Assembly: GCA_002414865.1 (NCBI GenBank) | Contig: DIAQ01000108.1 | Location: 471-60,993, forward strand | DNA: 60,523 nt | From: a candidate division Hyd24-12 bacterium UBA5074 | GTDB taxonomy: Bacteria; Fermentibacterota; Fermentibacteria; Fermentibacterales; Fermentibacteraceae | Reading direction: 5' to 3' | Shown: positions 23,651 through 31,995 of the stretch, one piece after another | How the letters are laid out: every line of letters starts with the position of its first letter | Numbering within the stretch: position 1 is the stretch's first letter | The notes under the pieces: model-generated | Database searches by the model: none | Seen by the model: only the letters and a program-made list of their open reading frames with translations | Told to the model about the DNA's origin: nothing | Translations under genes and position numbers: made by a program

Positions 23651-24753
23651 CGGCGGAGCAGGCCTTCAGGCGGATCGCGGAGCGCAGGGGATTCTGGGCT
23701 CCCGTGGGCTGGATCCTCTCCCCGCTCGGGCTCGTGTACGGTACCCTGGCCGCAGTCAGGAGAAGGCTCTACGAAACGGGGAAGGCCGCCCGTACGCGTG
23801 TGCCGGCGGTCGTCGTGAGCGTCGGCAACCTGGAGGTCGGAGGGGTGGGCAAGACCCCGGTTACCATCTGGCTGGCGCAGGAGCTGGCGAGGCAGGGCAT
23901 GCGCACGGCTGTGGTGGCGAAAGACCTCAACCGGAGCAGAAGGACCCCTTTCGACGCTTCGCGCGAGTTGATGAGCAATTCCAACAAGTTGCCTTCCGAT
24001 GAAGTGATACTCCTGACGCGATCTCTCCGGGAATGCTCCGTGTACGCCGGTCCTGACAAGACGGACGCGGCGGTGCGCGCATGGGAGGAGGCAAGGCCGG
24101 AGGTCATCGTCGTCGATGACGGGTTCCAGCATCTCAGGCTCTGCAGGGATATGGAGATAGTGGTCCTGGACTTCGACCATCCCCTCGGGAGGGGAGGCGT
24201 GCTCCCGGCAGGAACCCTCCGGGAGTTCCCGGGCACTTTGACGAAGGCCGATGTGTTCTGGATAAACAGGGTCGGAACCGGGAGGAGCGGCGAATGGATG
24301 GGCAGGGCCCTGTCCGCATACAACTGGCGGGCAGCCGTAGTGACCAGCAGGCTGGTTCCGCAGGGCCTGAGGCTGCCCGGCGGGGGCATGCTCGCACCGT
24401 CAGGTCTCAAGGTGCTGGCCTTCTGCGGGATCGGGTCGCCTGACGGCTTCGGCCGGACTCTCGGGGAGGCCGGCTGCGAAGTGCTCGGACTGGAGGTGTT
24501 CCCCGACCATCACCGATATTCGGATGACGAGCTCGACGGGCTCGAAAAGCTTCGCCGGGAGCGATCGGCGGACTTCCTGGTGACCACCGGGAAGGACTCG
24601 GTCAAGCTGGGCAGGAAGGGAAGCGAGCTCAACATCGCATTCCTGGAAGTGAGCCTGGAAGTGTCCGGAGAAGCCGAGCGCCTCCTCTCGGAGATCAGGC
24701 GCCTGCATGCCTCCAGGTTCGGATCGGGAGGTTCCAGTGACCACCAGGTATGA
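23647..24753 (+). CDS. lpxK: Tetraacyldisaccharide 4'-kinase
   Basis: 368 residues. An N-terminal amphipathic helix is followed by the Walker A variant SVGNLEVGGVGKTP (about 59-72), then VIVVDDGFQHLRLCRDMEIVVLD, the LpxK catalytic signature, and LPAGTLREF. The C-terminal half ends with VTTGKDSVKL. It phosphorylates the disaccharide precursor to make lipid IVA. Overlaps the fusion gene by 4 nt (ATGA). Confidence 0.95.
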   Translation: MTAEQAFRRIAERRGFWAPVGWILSPLGLVYGTLAAVRRRLYETGKAARTRVPAVVVSVGNLEVGGVGKTPVTIWLAQELARQGMRTAVVAKDLNRSRRTPFDASRELMSNSNKLPSDEVILLTRSLRECSVYAGPDKTDAAVRAWEEARPEVIVVDDGFQHLRLCRDMEIVVLDFDHPLGRGGVLPAGTLREFPGTLTKADVFWINRVGTGRSGEWMGRALSAYNWRAAVVTSRLVPQGLRLPGGGMLAPSGLKVLAFCGIGSPDGFGRTLGEAGCEVLGLEVFPDHHRYSDDELDGLEKLRRERSADFLVTTGKDSVKLGRKGSELNIAFLEVSLEVSGEAERLLSEIRRLHASRFGSGGSSDHQV

Positions 24754-26320
24754 CGTCCTGATCATCGGGGCCGGGCTGGGCGGGATGTCCTGCGCCCTGG
24801 AGCTGCCGTCCTCGATGCGGATACTCCTGCTCAGCAAGGTCGCCCTGCCCGCGGGCAGCACCTGTCTGGCCCAGGGGGGGCTGGCGGCGGCCGTAGGACC
24901 CGACGACAGCGCCGGCCTGCATCTCGCCGACACGCTTGCGGCAGGAGGTGGTCTCACGACGGAATCGACGGCCAGGAGGATCATCGAATACGGTCCTCGC
25001 CTGGTCGAGCGGCTCGCATCATGGGGCGCCAGGCTGGATGGGGCCGGAGGCGAGCCCGGAGGGATGGAGGGGGGGCACAGCAGGCGGCGCGTGCTCCACT
25101 TCTTCGACAGGACGGGGCGCTGGATAAGCGAGAACCTGACTGCACAGTGCCGGAACAGGGCCAACATCCACATACTGGAAGGCGGCTTCGCCATCAACCT
25201 GATCGTCGCCTCGAGGGAGGCTCCCGCGCTTATGGGAGCGAAGGGCGACAGATGCCTCGGGGCATATGTGCTGAAGGACGGAGAAGTCCACACGGTGCTC
25301 GCGGGGGAGACCGTGATCGCCACCGGCGGTGCGGGCAAGGTCTACCGCTACACATCGAACGACGACTGGGCGACGGGTGACGGCATCGCGATGGCCTGGA
25401 GGGCCGGCCTCCCGGTCAGGAACATGGAGTTCTTCCAGTTCCACCCCACCTGCCTCTTCCATCCGCAGCGCCGGAATTTCCTGATAACGGAGGCGATGAG
25501 GGGGGAGGGGGCCATCCTCCTCAACCTGGCCGGCGAGAGGTTCATGGAGCGCTTCGAGCCCGAAGCGCTGGAACTGGCTCCCAGGGACAGGGTCGCGAGG
25601 GCCATCGATTCGGAGATGAAGCGCCTCGGCGACGACCATGTCCTCCTCGACGCGCGCAGCCTGGGCAGGAAGGTGCTCGAGGAGAGGTTCCCGGAAGTCA
25701 CCGAGGGTGTCACCGCGCTGGGCATCTACCCGTGGGACGAGCCCATCCCGGTCGTGCCGGCCGCGCACTATTGCGTCGGCGGTGTCGTGGCGGGCGTGGA
25801 CGGATCGACGGAGATGGAGGGGCTCAGGGTGGTCGGAGAGGCTGCCTCAACCGGGCTCCACGGGGCCAACAGGCTGGGCAGCAACAGCCTGCTCGAAGCG
25901 GGAGTCATGGGCATCGAAGCGGCGGCGGCCATGGCCGGATCCCTCCAGGGACCGCCCGAGATCACGGTGAAGGACTGGTACTTCGGCCGCGCCCGACCTC
26001 TCTCGGAGAGCATCCTGGTCGACCACGACTGGGCGGCTGTCCGTTCCACGATGTGGGACTACGTGGGGATCATCAGGTCGGACAGGAGGCTGCGCAGGGC
26101 GCTCCGCATCGTGGAGGTCATCTCGGACGAGGTGGAGGAGGACTACTGGTCGCTGCTGCCCGACATGGGGCTGCTCGAGCTGCGCAACCTCTGCACGGTG
26201 GCGGGCATCATCATCCGCTCCGCCCTCCTGAGGAGGGAGAGCCGCGGGCTGCACTACAACCTCGACTGTCCCGAGACCGTTCCGCCTCCCCGCGACACCG
26301 TGGTGAGACAGGAGAGATGA
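24737..26320 (+). CDS. nadB: L-aspartate oxidase
   Basis: 527 residues, FAD flavoprotein of the succinate dehydrogenase/fumarate reductase family. DVLIIGAGLGGMSCALEL binds FAD; STCLAQGGLAAAVG, FHPTCLF, AMRGEGAILLN, PAAHYCVGGVVAGVDGST and GANRLGSNSLLEA follow in the expected order. The absence of a partner iron-sulfur subunit gene and the short C-terminal helical domain favour NadB over SdhA. It makes iminoaspartate for NAD synthesis. GTG 24737 has GGGAGG 5 nt upstream and overlaps lpxK by 17 bp. Confidence 0.9.
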   Translation: MTTRYDVLIIGAGLGGMSCALELPSSMRILLLSKVALPAGSTCLAQGGLAAAVGPDDSAGLHLADTLAAGGGLTTESTARRIIEYGPRLVERLASWGARLDGAGGEPGGMEGGHSRRRVLHFFDRTGRWISENLTAQCRNRANIHILEGGFAINLIVASREAPALMGAKGDRCLGAYVLKDGEVHTVLAGETVIATGGAGKVYRYTSNDDWATGDGIAMAWRAGLPVRNMEFFQFHPTCLFHPQRRNFLITEAMRGEGAILLNLAGERFMERFEPEALELAPRDRVARAIDSEMKRLGDDHVLLDARSLGRKVLEERFPEVTEGVTALGIYPWDEPIPVVPAAHYCVGGVVAGVDGSTEMEGLRVVGEAASTGLHGANRLGSNSLLEAGVMGIEAAAAMAGSLQGPPEITVKDWYFGRARPLSESILVDHDWAAVRSTMWDYVGIIRSDRRLRRALRIVEVISDEVEEDYWSLLPDMGLLELRNLCTVAGIIIRSALLRRESRGLHYNLDCPETVPPPRDTVVRQER

Positions 26321-26829
26321 GAGGCCGCCTCCTCCTCCTGTGCGCGGCACTGGCCGCGCTGGCCTGCTCCGCACCGGTCTACAGGGGGCAGGGGCTGAGG
26401 TGCGTCGGAGGCGACTGGTCCGCCGGCGTCTCCAGTGCGGGACCCGGGCCGATGGGCTCCGACCAGAACAGGATGATGGGCATCATCGAGAGCTACATGG
26501 GCACTCCCTACGTCTACGGTGGGAACAGCCATGACGGCATCGACTGCTCCGGGTTCACGCAGGCTGTCTACCGGGAGTCCGGGTTCGAGATCCCGAGGAC
26601 CGCGAGCGCCCAGGCCGAGTTCGCGAGGGATGTTTCGCCATCGGAGCTGCAGTTCGGAGACCTGTTGTTCTTCAATACTTCGGGGGGCGGCATCTCGCAT
26701 GTGGGAATCTACGTGGGCAACGGATTCTTTGCGCATGCCGCATCCAGCTCGGGGGTCAGGCGTGAGAGCCTCGCCAATCCCTATTATGCCGCCAGGATAG
26801 TGGGGGCTGGCCGGGTGCCGGGCATGTAG
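26317..26829 (+). CDS. NlpC/P60 cell-wall peptidase, lipoprotein
   Basis: 170 residues. Lipoprotein signal peptide with lipobox ALAC (Cys17). The NlpC/P60 domain carries the triad: Cys77 in DGIDCSGF, His128 in GISHVGIYVG and His140 in FFAHAASS. GTPYVYGGN just before is also typical. It should cut the D-Glu-diaminopimelate bond of peptidoglycan in the periplasm. ATG overlaps the nadB stop (ATGA). Last gene of the ddl operon. Confidence 0.93.
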   Translation: MRGRLLLLCAALAALACSAPVYRGQGLRCVGGDWSAGVSSAGPGPMGSDQNRMMGIIESYMGTPYVYGGNSHDGIDCSGFTQAVYRESGFEIPRTASAQAEFARDVSPSELQFGDLLFFNTSGGGISHVGIYVGNGFFAHAASSSGVRRESLANPYYAARIVGAGRVPGM

Positions 26830-26848
26830 CGCGCCCGGGGAACAGCCC

Positions 26849-27610
26849 TCAGCGGCCTTCCAGGAGCAGGCAGCTCCTCACGGCCAGCAGGCGCAGATGG
26901 CTTGCGGCATCCGGGTCGGCCAGGATCTCCAGCCAGAGCCTCGAAGCCTCGTAGGTTCTTCCGGTGACAGTGTATATGAGCGCTGCGCAAGCCCTGGCCT
27001 CGTCGGACGGCTCGTCCGCGAGCAGCGCCGTCTCGGCGGCATGCATGGCCTCTGGTGTTCTTCCCGCATCCCATGCGATCCGCGACAGGAGAAGCGCTCC
27101 CCGAGGGCGGTCCGAGAAGGGCTCCATGAACCCGGCCGCGCCTTCGGCGTTGCCGGCCTGGAGCTGGAGGAGGGCCAGATCCCAGGCGGGTACGGACCAG
27201 GCCGGATCGCATCCGGCCGCCTCCCACAGGAGCGAGGAGGCTCCGGCTTCGTCACCTGCCTCGTGCGCCTGCGTGGCCTCCCTCACGAGCCTTGCAGCAT
27301 CCATCCTGTTGTCGAGCGCGTCCGAGAGCGAGGGGTCGAGAGGGAGCACGACCCTGTCTCCCGGGGCGGGCGACGACCCGGGACGGAAGCCCGAGAGCAG
27401 CGACAGGGCCTCTGCGCTCGAAGCGCTGTCCGAGTCCATGATCGCCCATGCGAGGAAGCGCCAGGTGTCGCCCTCCTGCCAGGTGTACTCCAGACCGGTC
27501 ATGCTTCCAGGGACGACGTCCGGGGGGAGGACCTGACGGCTCCCGCACCCCGGAACGAGAAGAATCGCCGTCGACAGAGCGGTCAGCAGACTAGCCGCCC
27601 TGTTCGTCAC
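26849..27610 (-). CDS. Lipoprotein with LysM-like segment and TPR-like helices
   Basis: 253 residues from GTG 27610, chosen for the GGAGGG 5 nt upstream. Lipobox LVPGC (Cys22). Residues about 40-90 resemble a LysM module (EYTWQEGDTWRFLAWAI ... APGDRVVLPL). Residues 100-250 are alanine-rich helical repeats of TPR type (AHEAGDEAGASSLLWEAAG, AWDAGRTPEAMHAAETALL). It may bind peptidoglycan and act as a scaffold. It overlaps dus by 20 bp and is convergent with the NlpC gene, which may be related in use. No precise function. Confidence 0.7.
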   Translation of the reverse strand: MTNRAASLLTALSTAILLVPGCGSRQVLPPDVVPGSMTGLEYTWQEGDTWRFLAWAIMDSDSASSAEALSLLSGFRPGSSPAPGDRVVLPLDPSLSDALDNRMDAARLVREATQAHEAGDEAGASSLLWEAAGCDPAWSVPAWDLALLQLQAGNAEGAAGFMEPFSDRPRGALLLSRIAWDAGRTPEAMHAAETALLADEPSDEARACAALIYTVTGRTYEASRLWLEILADPDAASHLRLLAVRSCLLLEGR

Positions 27611-28580
27611 GACAACCCTCCGCGAGACCGCATATGCGCTCGACATCCTCCACGCTCTCTATCGCGACCGCCTGGCCCCTCAGCCCGGAAGCCCCCCTGA
27701 ACCCCTTGAGGTAGTGGACCAGCTGACCCCTGAAAACATGATAGACGAAGGGCTCGGGCAGGTATTCCCTCATCATCCCCAGATGAGACAGCACCGTCCC
27801 GGAGAGCTCCCCCGGAAGAGGGGAGCCGGGTCCCCCGCCCCTCAGGGCCCTGAAGATCCAGGGCTTCCCGATCGCGCCTCTGCCCACCAGGAGCCCCGAC
27901 GCCCCGCTCCGGGACAGGAACTCCAGCGCGGCCTCCGGGCTCGACGATTCGCCGTTCGCTATCACGGGGATCGGGGACGCGGTGACGATCCTCGAGAGGG
28001 TGGCCGTGTCCGGCCTTCCTGCGAAGGGTTCGCTCCTGTATCTCGCATGCACGAACAGGGCGCAGGCGCCCCTGTCGCCGAGAAGCGTCCCGATGCCCTC
28101 GTCCAGGGCCTCTTCGGGCGACCAGCCGATCCGTATCTTTACGGTGACCGGAAGGCCCGAGGAGGATTCCGCCACAGCCTGGACGATGTCGAGGAGCCTG
28201 GGCAAATCCTTCAGCAGGGAAGCTCCGCTGCCGCTCTTCAGGACCTTCTTCACGGGACAGCCGGCGTTTATGTCGATGAACTCGAAACCCATGTCCCTGA
28301 CCAGCGCCGTCGCCCTGGAGAATTCCTTCGGTATGGCTCCATAGAGCTGGATGCCGAGGGGGTGCTCGGAGGGATGGGACAGCAGGAGGCGTGACGACCC
28401 CAGCGAGCGCCTCGTGAGTCCCTGGACGCTCACCATCTCCGTGACCGTCGCCGTGGCTCCGAGACCTCTGCAGATCCTCCTGAAGGCGGAATCGCTGTAG
28501 CCGGCCATGGGGGCCAGGATGAAGCCTCCGATCAGTCCGGGAGGCACCGGACGGGCGACGCGCGGGGTGTCAGCCATCAT
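27591..28580 (-). CDS. dus: tRNA-dihydrouridine synthase
   Basis: 329 residues. FMN-barrel enzyme: FILAPMAGYSDSAFRRICR at the start, GIQLYGAIPKEF, DINAGCPVKKVLKSGSGASLL with the catalytic Cys, VTVKIRIGW and HARYRSEPFAGRPD. The C-terminal helical domain follows. It reduces uridines in the tRNA D-loop. A DusB-type assignment is likely but not certain. The start at 28580 (or 28577) has GAGGAG upstream; it overlaps lipA by 11 bp. Confidence 0.92.
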   Translation of the reverse strand: MMADTPRVARPVPPGLIGGFILAPMAGYSDSAFRRICRGLGATATVTEMVSVQGLTRRSLGSSRLLLSHPSEHPLGIQLYGAIPKEFSRATALVRDMGFEFIDINAGCPVKKVLKSGSGASLLKDLPRLLDIVQAVAESSSGLPVTVKIRIGWSPEEALDEGIGTLLGDRGACALFVHARYRSEPFAGRPDTATLSRIVTASPIPVIANGESSSPEAALEFLSRSGASGLLVGRGAIGKPWIFRALRGGGPGSPLPGELSGTVLSHLGMMREYLPEPFVYHVFRGQLVHYLKGFRGASGLRGQAVAIESVEDVERICGLAEGCRDEQGG

Positions 28581-29460
28581 GCCCGGAAAGCTCCTCGAAG
28601 GAGTCGCCCGCGCCGAACGAGCTGCGCACGAGGGGGCCGGATGCAACCGACCCGAAGCCCATGGCGAGAGCCCTCTCCCTCCAGCTGTCGAACTCGTCGG
28701 GAGGAATGAACCTCTCGACCGGCACACAGCCCTTCACAGGCTGGAGATACTGGCCCAGCGTGAGCATCCGCACACCGGCGCGGCGCAGCGCCTCCAGGGA
28801 CTCGGCGATCTCGCTCTCCTCCTCGCCCAGCCCGAGCATCAGACCGCTCTTCAGAGGCATGCCGGGCCGCATCCGCGAATACTCGGAGAGGAGATCGAGA
28901 GACCGCCGGAAGGATGCGCCGGGCCTGACCCGGGGAAACAGCCGCTCGACCGTCTCGATGTTGTGGTTGAACACGTCGGGGATTGCTCCGGCCACGGTCT
29001 CCAGGCTCCGGAAATCACCCTGGAAGTCGGGGGTGAGTACCTCCACGCCAGTGCCCGGTGTCGTTGTCCTGATGGCGCGGATGGTCGCCGCGAATGCCGA
29101 TGCCCCTCCGTCGGGGAGGTCGTCACGCGTCACGGAGGTCACGACGGCGAAACGCAAACCCATGGCCGCGACCGCCATGGCTACGCGTTCCGGCTCGTCC
29201 TCGTCGGGGGGTGGCAGCCGTCTGCCCGCAGCCTTCTCGATGGCGCAGTAGCCACAGGCGCGCGTGCAAATTCCTCCCAGGATCAGGAATGCAGCCGTGC
29301 CGCAGGAGAAGCATCTCCCGATGTTGGGGCACGCTGCCTCGGAGCAGACCGTGGCGAGGCCGAGGCCCGCGAGGGTCCTCCTCACATCCGCGGACTTCCC
29401 GCACGCGGCCCGGGAGACTCTCAGCCAGGAAGGCTTCCTGCGATTTCCGCCGTCCTCCAT
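28570..29460 (-). CDS. lipA: Lipoyl synthase
   Basis: 296 residues, radical SAM. The auxiliary cluster motif is CSEAACPNIGRC and the SAM cluster is CTRACGYC. ILTGLGEE-type segment (SGLMLGLGEEESEI) and QYLQPVKGCVPVERFIPPDEF are typical, and the C-terminal Arg-Ser-Ser (LVRSSFGA) that binds the auxiliary cluster is present. It inserts two sulfurs into octanoyl groups on carrier proteins. ATG 29460 follows GAAGGAGGCGGAGGG. Adjacent to the octanoyltransferase-like gene, giving a complete lipoate assembly pair. Confidence 0.95.
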   Translation of the reverse strand: MEDGGNRRKPSWLRVSRAACGKSADVRRTLAGLGLATVCSEAACPNIGRCFSCGTAAFLILGGICTRACGYCAIEKAAGRRLPPPDEDEPERVAMAVAAMGLRFAVVTSVTRDDLPDGGASAFAATIRAIRTTTPGTGVEVLTPDFQGDFRSLETVAGAIPDVFNHNIETVERLFPRVRPGASFRRSLDLLSEYSRMRPGMPLKSGLMLGLGEEESEIAESLEALRRAGVRMLTLGQYLQPVKGCVPVERFIPPDEFDSWRERALAMGFGSVASGPLVRSSFGAGDSFEELSGHDG

Positions 29461-30260
29461 CCCTCCGCCTCCTTCCTTCGTGCGAGCGACATCCTGGCGA
29501 GTTCCGCCCGTGGAAGGTCCTCCATGGAGGCGCATCTCAGCGGGAAGCCGGCCAGCGCGGACAGGGCTTCCTCGAGGGCTCGCTCGAGCCCTTTCCGGTC
29601 ACATGACGGGGCGATGTCCGAGATCGAGCAGGTGCGCTCGGCGATGGCTGACCGATGCTCGGCGACCATGCCGGGCGCGGACCTGAGGAAGGGGAGCAGC
29701 CTGGGCTGGTCGTTCCTGAGGAGGATGGAGCCGTGCTCGAGGAAGACGCCGTCCCTTCTCGCCTGGGCGCTGCCGACGAGTTTCCGCCCTCCCCAGGTTA
29801 TCTCGCACGCTCCATGGCTGGCGAAGCAGGGGTTTCCTTTCGATCGGCCTTCGGAGGCCCTGGTGCGGGGTGTCATCGAGGCATCGATGCCGCAGGACCC
29901 GAGGGCGTGGAGAAGGGCTCCTCCGGTCATCGAGAGCGAGTCGAGTATGCCTCCCGCCTGAAGGGGATGACCCGGGCCCGCGATCACGGAGTAGGTGATC
30001 TCGGATTCGTGCCACACGGCCCTGCCGCCCGTGGGCCGGCGGACCAGATCGGCGCCCTCGGCCGAGATGCCTGCCAGATCCGCCTCCTCGCAAGGCTTCT
30101 GGAGCCGCCCGAAGGAGACGCAGGCGGGCATCCACCCGAATATCCTCACCGCGAAGGAGATCGCACCGCTCGCGGCCAGGGACATCAGCAGGTCGTCCGC
30201 CGCCATGTTCTCGTAACCGGACAGCGGTCCGGAGCTTATCGAGAGACCTTCCAGGACCAT
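29421..30260 (-). CDS. LipM-like octanoyltransferase / lipoate-protein ligase A family
   Basis: 279 residues of the BPL/LplA/LipB fold. RRPTGGRAVWHESEITYSVI (about 103-122) is the acyl-binding signature; KLVGSAQARRDGVFLEHGSILL holds the conserved Lys. A cysteine in GNPCFASHGA falls where LipM enzymes have their catalytic Cys (ACFDAPS-type), favouring octanoyl-ACP transfer over ATP-dependent lipoate ligation. With lipA just downstream (40-bp overlap) it would give de novo lipoate synthesis. ATG 30260 follows AGAGGGAGG. Alternative: an LplA scavenging ligase. Confidence 0.85.
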   Translation of the reverse strand: MVLEGLSISSGPLSGYENMAADDLLMSLAASGAISFAVRIFGWMPACVSFGRLQKPCEEADLAGISAEGADLVRRPTGGRAVWHESEITYSVIAGPGHPLQAGGILDSLSMTGGALLHALGSCGIDASMTPRTRASEGRSKGNPCFASHGACEITWGGRKLVGSAQARRDGVFLEHGSILLRNDQPRLLPFLRSAPGMVAEHRSAIAERTCSISDIAPSCDRKGLERALEEALSALAGFPLRCASMEDLPRAELARMSLARRKEAEGWRTAEIAGSLPG

Positions 30261-30276
30261 CCTCCCTCTGGAACTA

Positions 30277-30305
30277 TTGCCCACCCGCGAGGTATCAGGT
30301 AGATT
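30277..30305 (+). promoter_or_regulatory. Promoter of the PorQ-like gene
   Basis: TTGCCC (30277-30282), 17-bp spacer, TAGATT (30300-30305), then a 26-bp stretch with GAGAGG before the ATG at 30331. It is the only intergenic space before a 10-kb plus-strand gene run. Confidence 0.45.
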
Positions 30306-30330
30306 GAAAATACCGATTCGGAGAGGCAAT

Positions 30331-31239
30331 ATGCACTCTGTCACCTGTCTTCTGCTCGCCCTGCTCGCCTTGGCGGCCATGCCCGCGTCGGCCGGCGTGT
30401 ACCGCGATGCCGGGGCAGCCGCCTACCAGTTCCTGAAGCTGGAGGTGTCGCCCAGGGCTTCGGCGCTCGGAGGCACGGTCCTCCTCAACTCGGGCGGGTT
30501 CGGCGTGCTCAACAGCCCCGCTGCGACCGCCTCGCTCGACGGCGGCGCCTTTGTCGCGAGCCATGGCGAATACTTCGGCTCCGTGGCGCAGAACTGCATC
30601 GCCATGATATCCGCGTCGGGCCGCTGGCGTTTCTCCGGAGCGGTTTCCTCCGTCTCCGCCTCCGGGCTCGAGCTGAGGCAGGAGGCCACCTCCGAGCCGG
30701 AGGGGACGTTCAGTGTGTGGAACATAGCCATGGCCGGGGGAGCCGCGGTCAGGACCGGCCCCCTGGATCTCGGGGTCTCCCTGAAGCTCATCAGAGAGAA
30801 GATCCACACCGACGGCAGCTGGGGCTTCTCCGTCGATGCGGGGGCCATCGCCAGGCCGCTGCCCTGGCTGGAGGCTGGCATAGCCCTCCTGAATGCCGGC
30901 CCTTCCATAGAATACGCCCGCTACGACAGCTACAGGCTTCCCCTGACCTGGCGCGCAGGGACGAGGGTCAGCGCCGCCCTCCCGTATGCCGGCCCGGCAT
31001 CCCTTGTCGCAGAGGTCTTCAAGCCCATAGACAACGACGCCGGGGGGGCGCTGGGTGCCGAATTCCTCCCTGTCCGCTGGCTGGCGCTGCGCGCCGGCAC
31101 GCATATCGGCGACGACTCGCGGAGCTTCACCGCGGGGGCGGGGCTGACTGCAGGAGGCTGGACGCTCGACTACGCCTGGGTCCCCGGGGAGTACTCGCTG
31201 GGGGACATCCACCGCATCTCGCTCTCCAGGAGCCTCTAG
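30331..31239 (+). CDS. PorQ/UPF0164-type outer-membrane protein
   Basis: 302 residues. Signal peptide (about 1-20, MPASAG), then AYQFLKLEVSPRASALGGTVLL, the start typical for PorQ-like members of the PorV family, followed by barrel strands and a C-terminal RISLSRSL. PorQ helps the T9SS; related proteins of the group have unknown cargo. With the PorV-like protein at 3110 this is the second member here and fits the two T9SS-tagged proteins at 11149 and 13066. ATG 30331 follows GAGAGG. Confidence 0.8.
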   Translation: MHSVTCLLLALLALAAMPASAGVYRDAGAAAYQFLKLEVSPRASALGGTVLLNSGGFGVLNSPAATASLDGGAFVASHGEYFGSVAQNCIAMISASGRWRFSGAVSSVSASGLELRQEATSEPEGTFSVWNIAMAGGAAVRTGPLDLGVSLKLIREKIHTDGSWGFSVDAGAIARPLPWLEAGIALLNAGPSIEYARYDSYRLPLTWRAGTRVSAALPYAGPASLVAEVFKPIDNDAGGALGAEFLPVRWLALRAGTHIGDDSRSFTAGAGLTAGGWTLDYAWVPGEYSLGDIHRISLSRSL

Positions 31240-31265
31240 TCCCTCCGCTGCCGGCCGGGGATCAC

Positions 31266-31994
31266 ATGATCATCCTGCTCACCAACGACGACGGCATCGA
31301 CGCTCCCGGACTCAGGACCCTCGTCTCGCGCCTCTCGGGCTACGAGCCGTTCGTCGTCGCGCCCTCCGGGCACAGGAGCGGCTGCGGGCATTCGCTGGGA
31401 CTCTATTCCGACATCGAGGTCGCGAGGCGCGGACCGCGGGAGTGGGCCGTCTCGGGAACGCCGACGGACTGCGTCAAGCTCGCCCTCCTGGAGATCCTCG
31501 GCGAGAGGCCCGGGCTGGTCGTCTCCGGCATAAATCCCGGACCCAACATGGCCAACAACATCCATTACTCGGGAACCGTGGCCGCGGCGAGCGAAGCCGC
31601 CTTCTGGGGCATACCCTCCATCGCGGTGAGCATCGGAGCCGCGGAGCCGTCGCACCTCTCCACCGCCGCGGACCTGATCGCCGACATCGTCGACAGGGGA
31701 GGCTGGAAGCACATCCCCGAGGGAAGCCTCCTCAACGTCAACGTCCCGGACCTGCCCGCCGCGTCCCTCGCTGGCCAGGCCTGGACCCGGACGGCACGCT
31801 TTTCCGACGATGTGCCGTTCACGGTCGTCGAGCCCGACAGGCTCTACAGGTACACCCGCTGGTCGGGGCAGGATGTGCACGGCATGCAGGGCACCGATGT
31901 GGAGGCTCTCTCGCTGGGCTTCGTCAGCCTGACGCTGCTGGGCACGGACAGGACGCTGTCGCCGGCGGGGCTGCAGGACATCCTCGAGCGATAG
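31266..31994 (+). CDS. surE: 5'/3'-nucleotidase
   Basis: 242 residues. ILLTNDDGIDAPGL at the N-terminus gives the metal-binding Asp-Asp pair; VVAPSGHRSGCGHSL, VSGTPTDCVKLAL and VSGINPGPNMANNIHYSGTVAAASEAA complete the SurE signature. It removes phosphate from nucleoside monophosphates. ATG 31266 with GGGG upstream. Followed 1 bp later by the transglutaminase-like gene. Confidence 0.95.
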   Translation: MIILLTNDDGIDAPGLRTLVSRLSGYEPFVVAPSGHRSGCGHSLGLYSDIEVARRGPREWAVSGTPTDCVKLALLEILGERPGLVVSGINPGPNMANNIHYSGTVAAASEAAFWGIPSIAVSIGAAEPSHLSTAADLIADIVDRGGWKHIPEGSLLNVNVPDLPAASLAGQAWTRTARFSDDVPFTVVEPDRLYRYTRWSGQDVHGMQGTDVEALSLGFVSLTLLGTDRTLSPAGLQDILER

Positions 31995-31995
31995 G

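Noticed and set aside
24737..26829. Fumarate reductase/succinate dehydrogenase operon (flavoprotein plus next gene)
   Set aside because: The following gene is an NlpC/P60 lipoprotein, not an iron-sulfur subunit, and the flavoprotein sequence fits L-aspartate oxidase.
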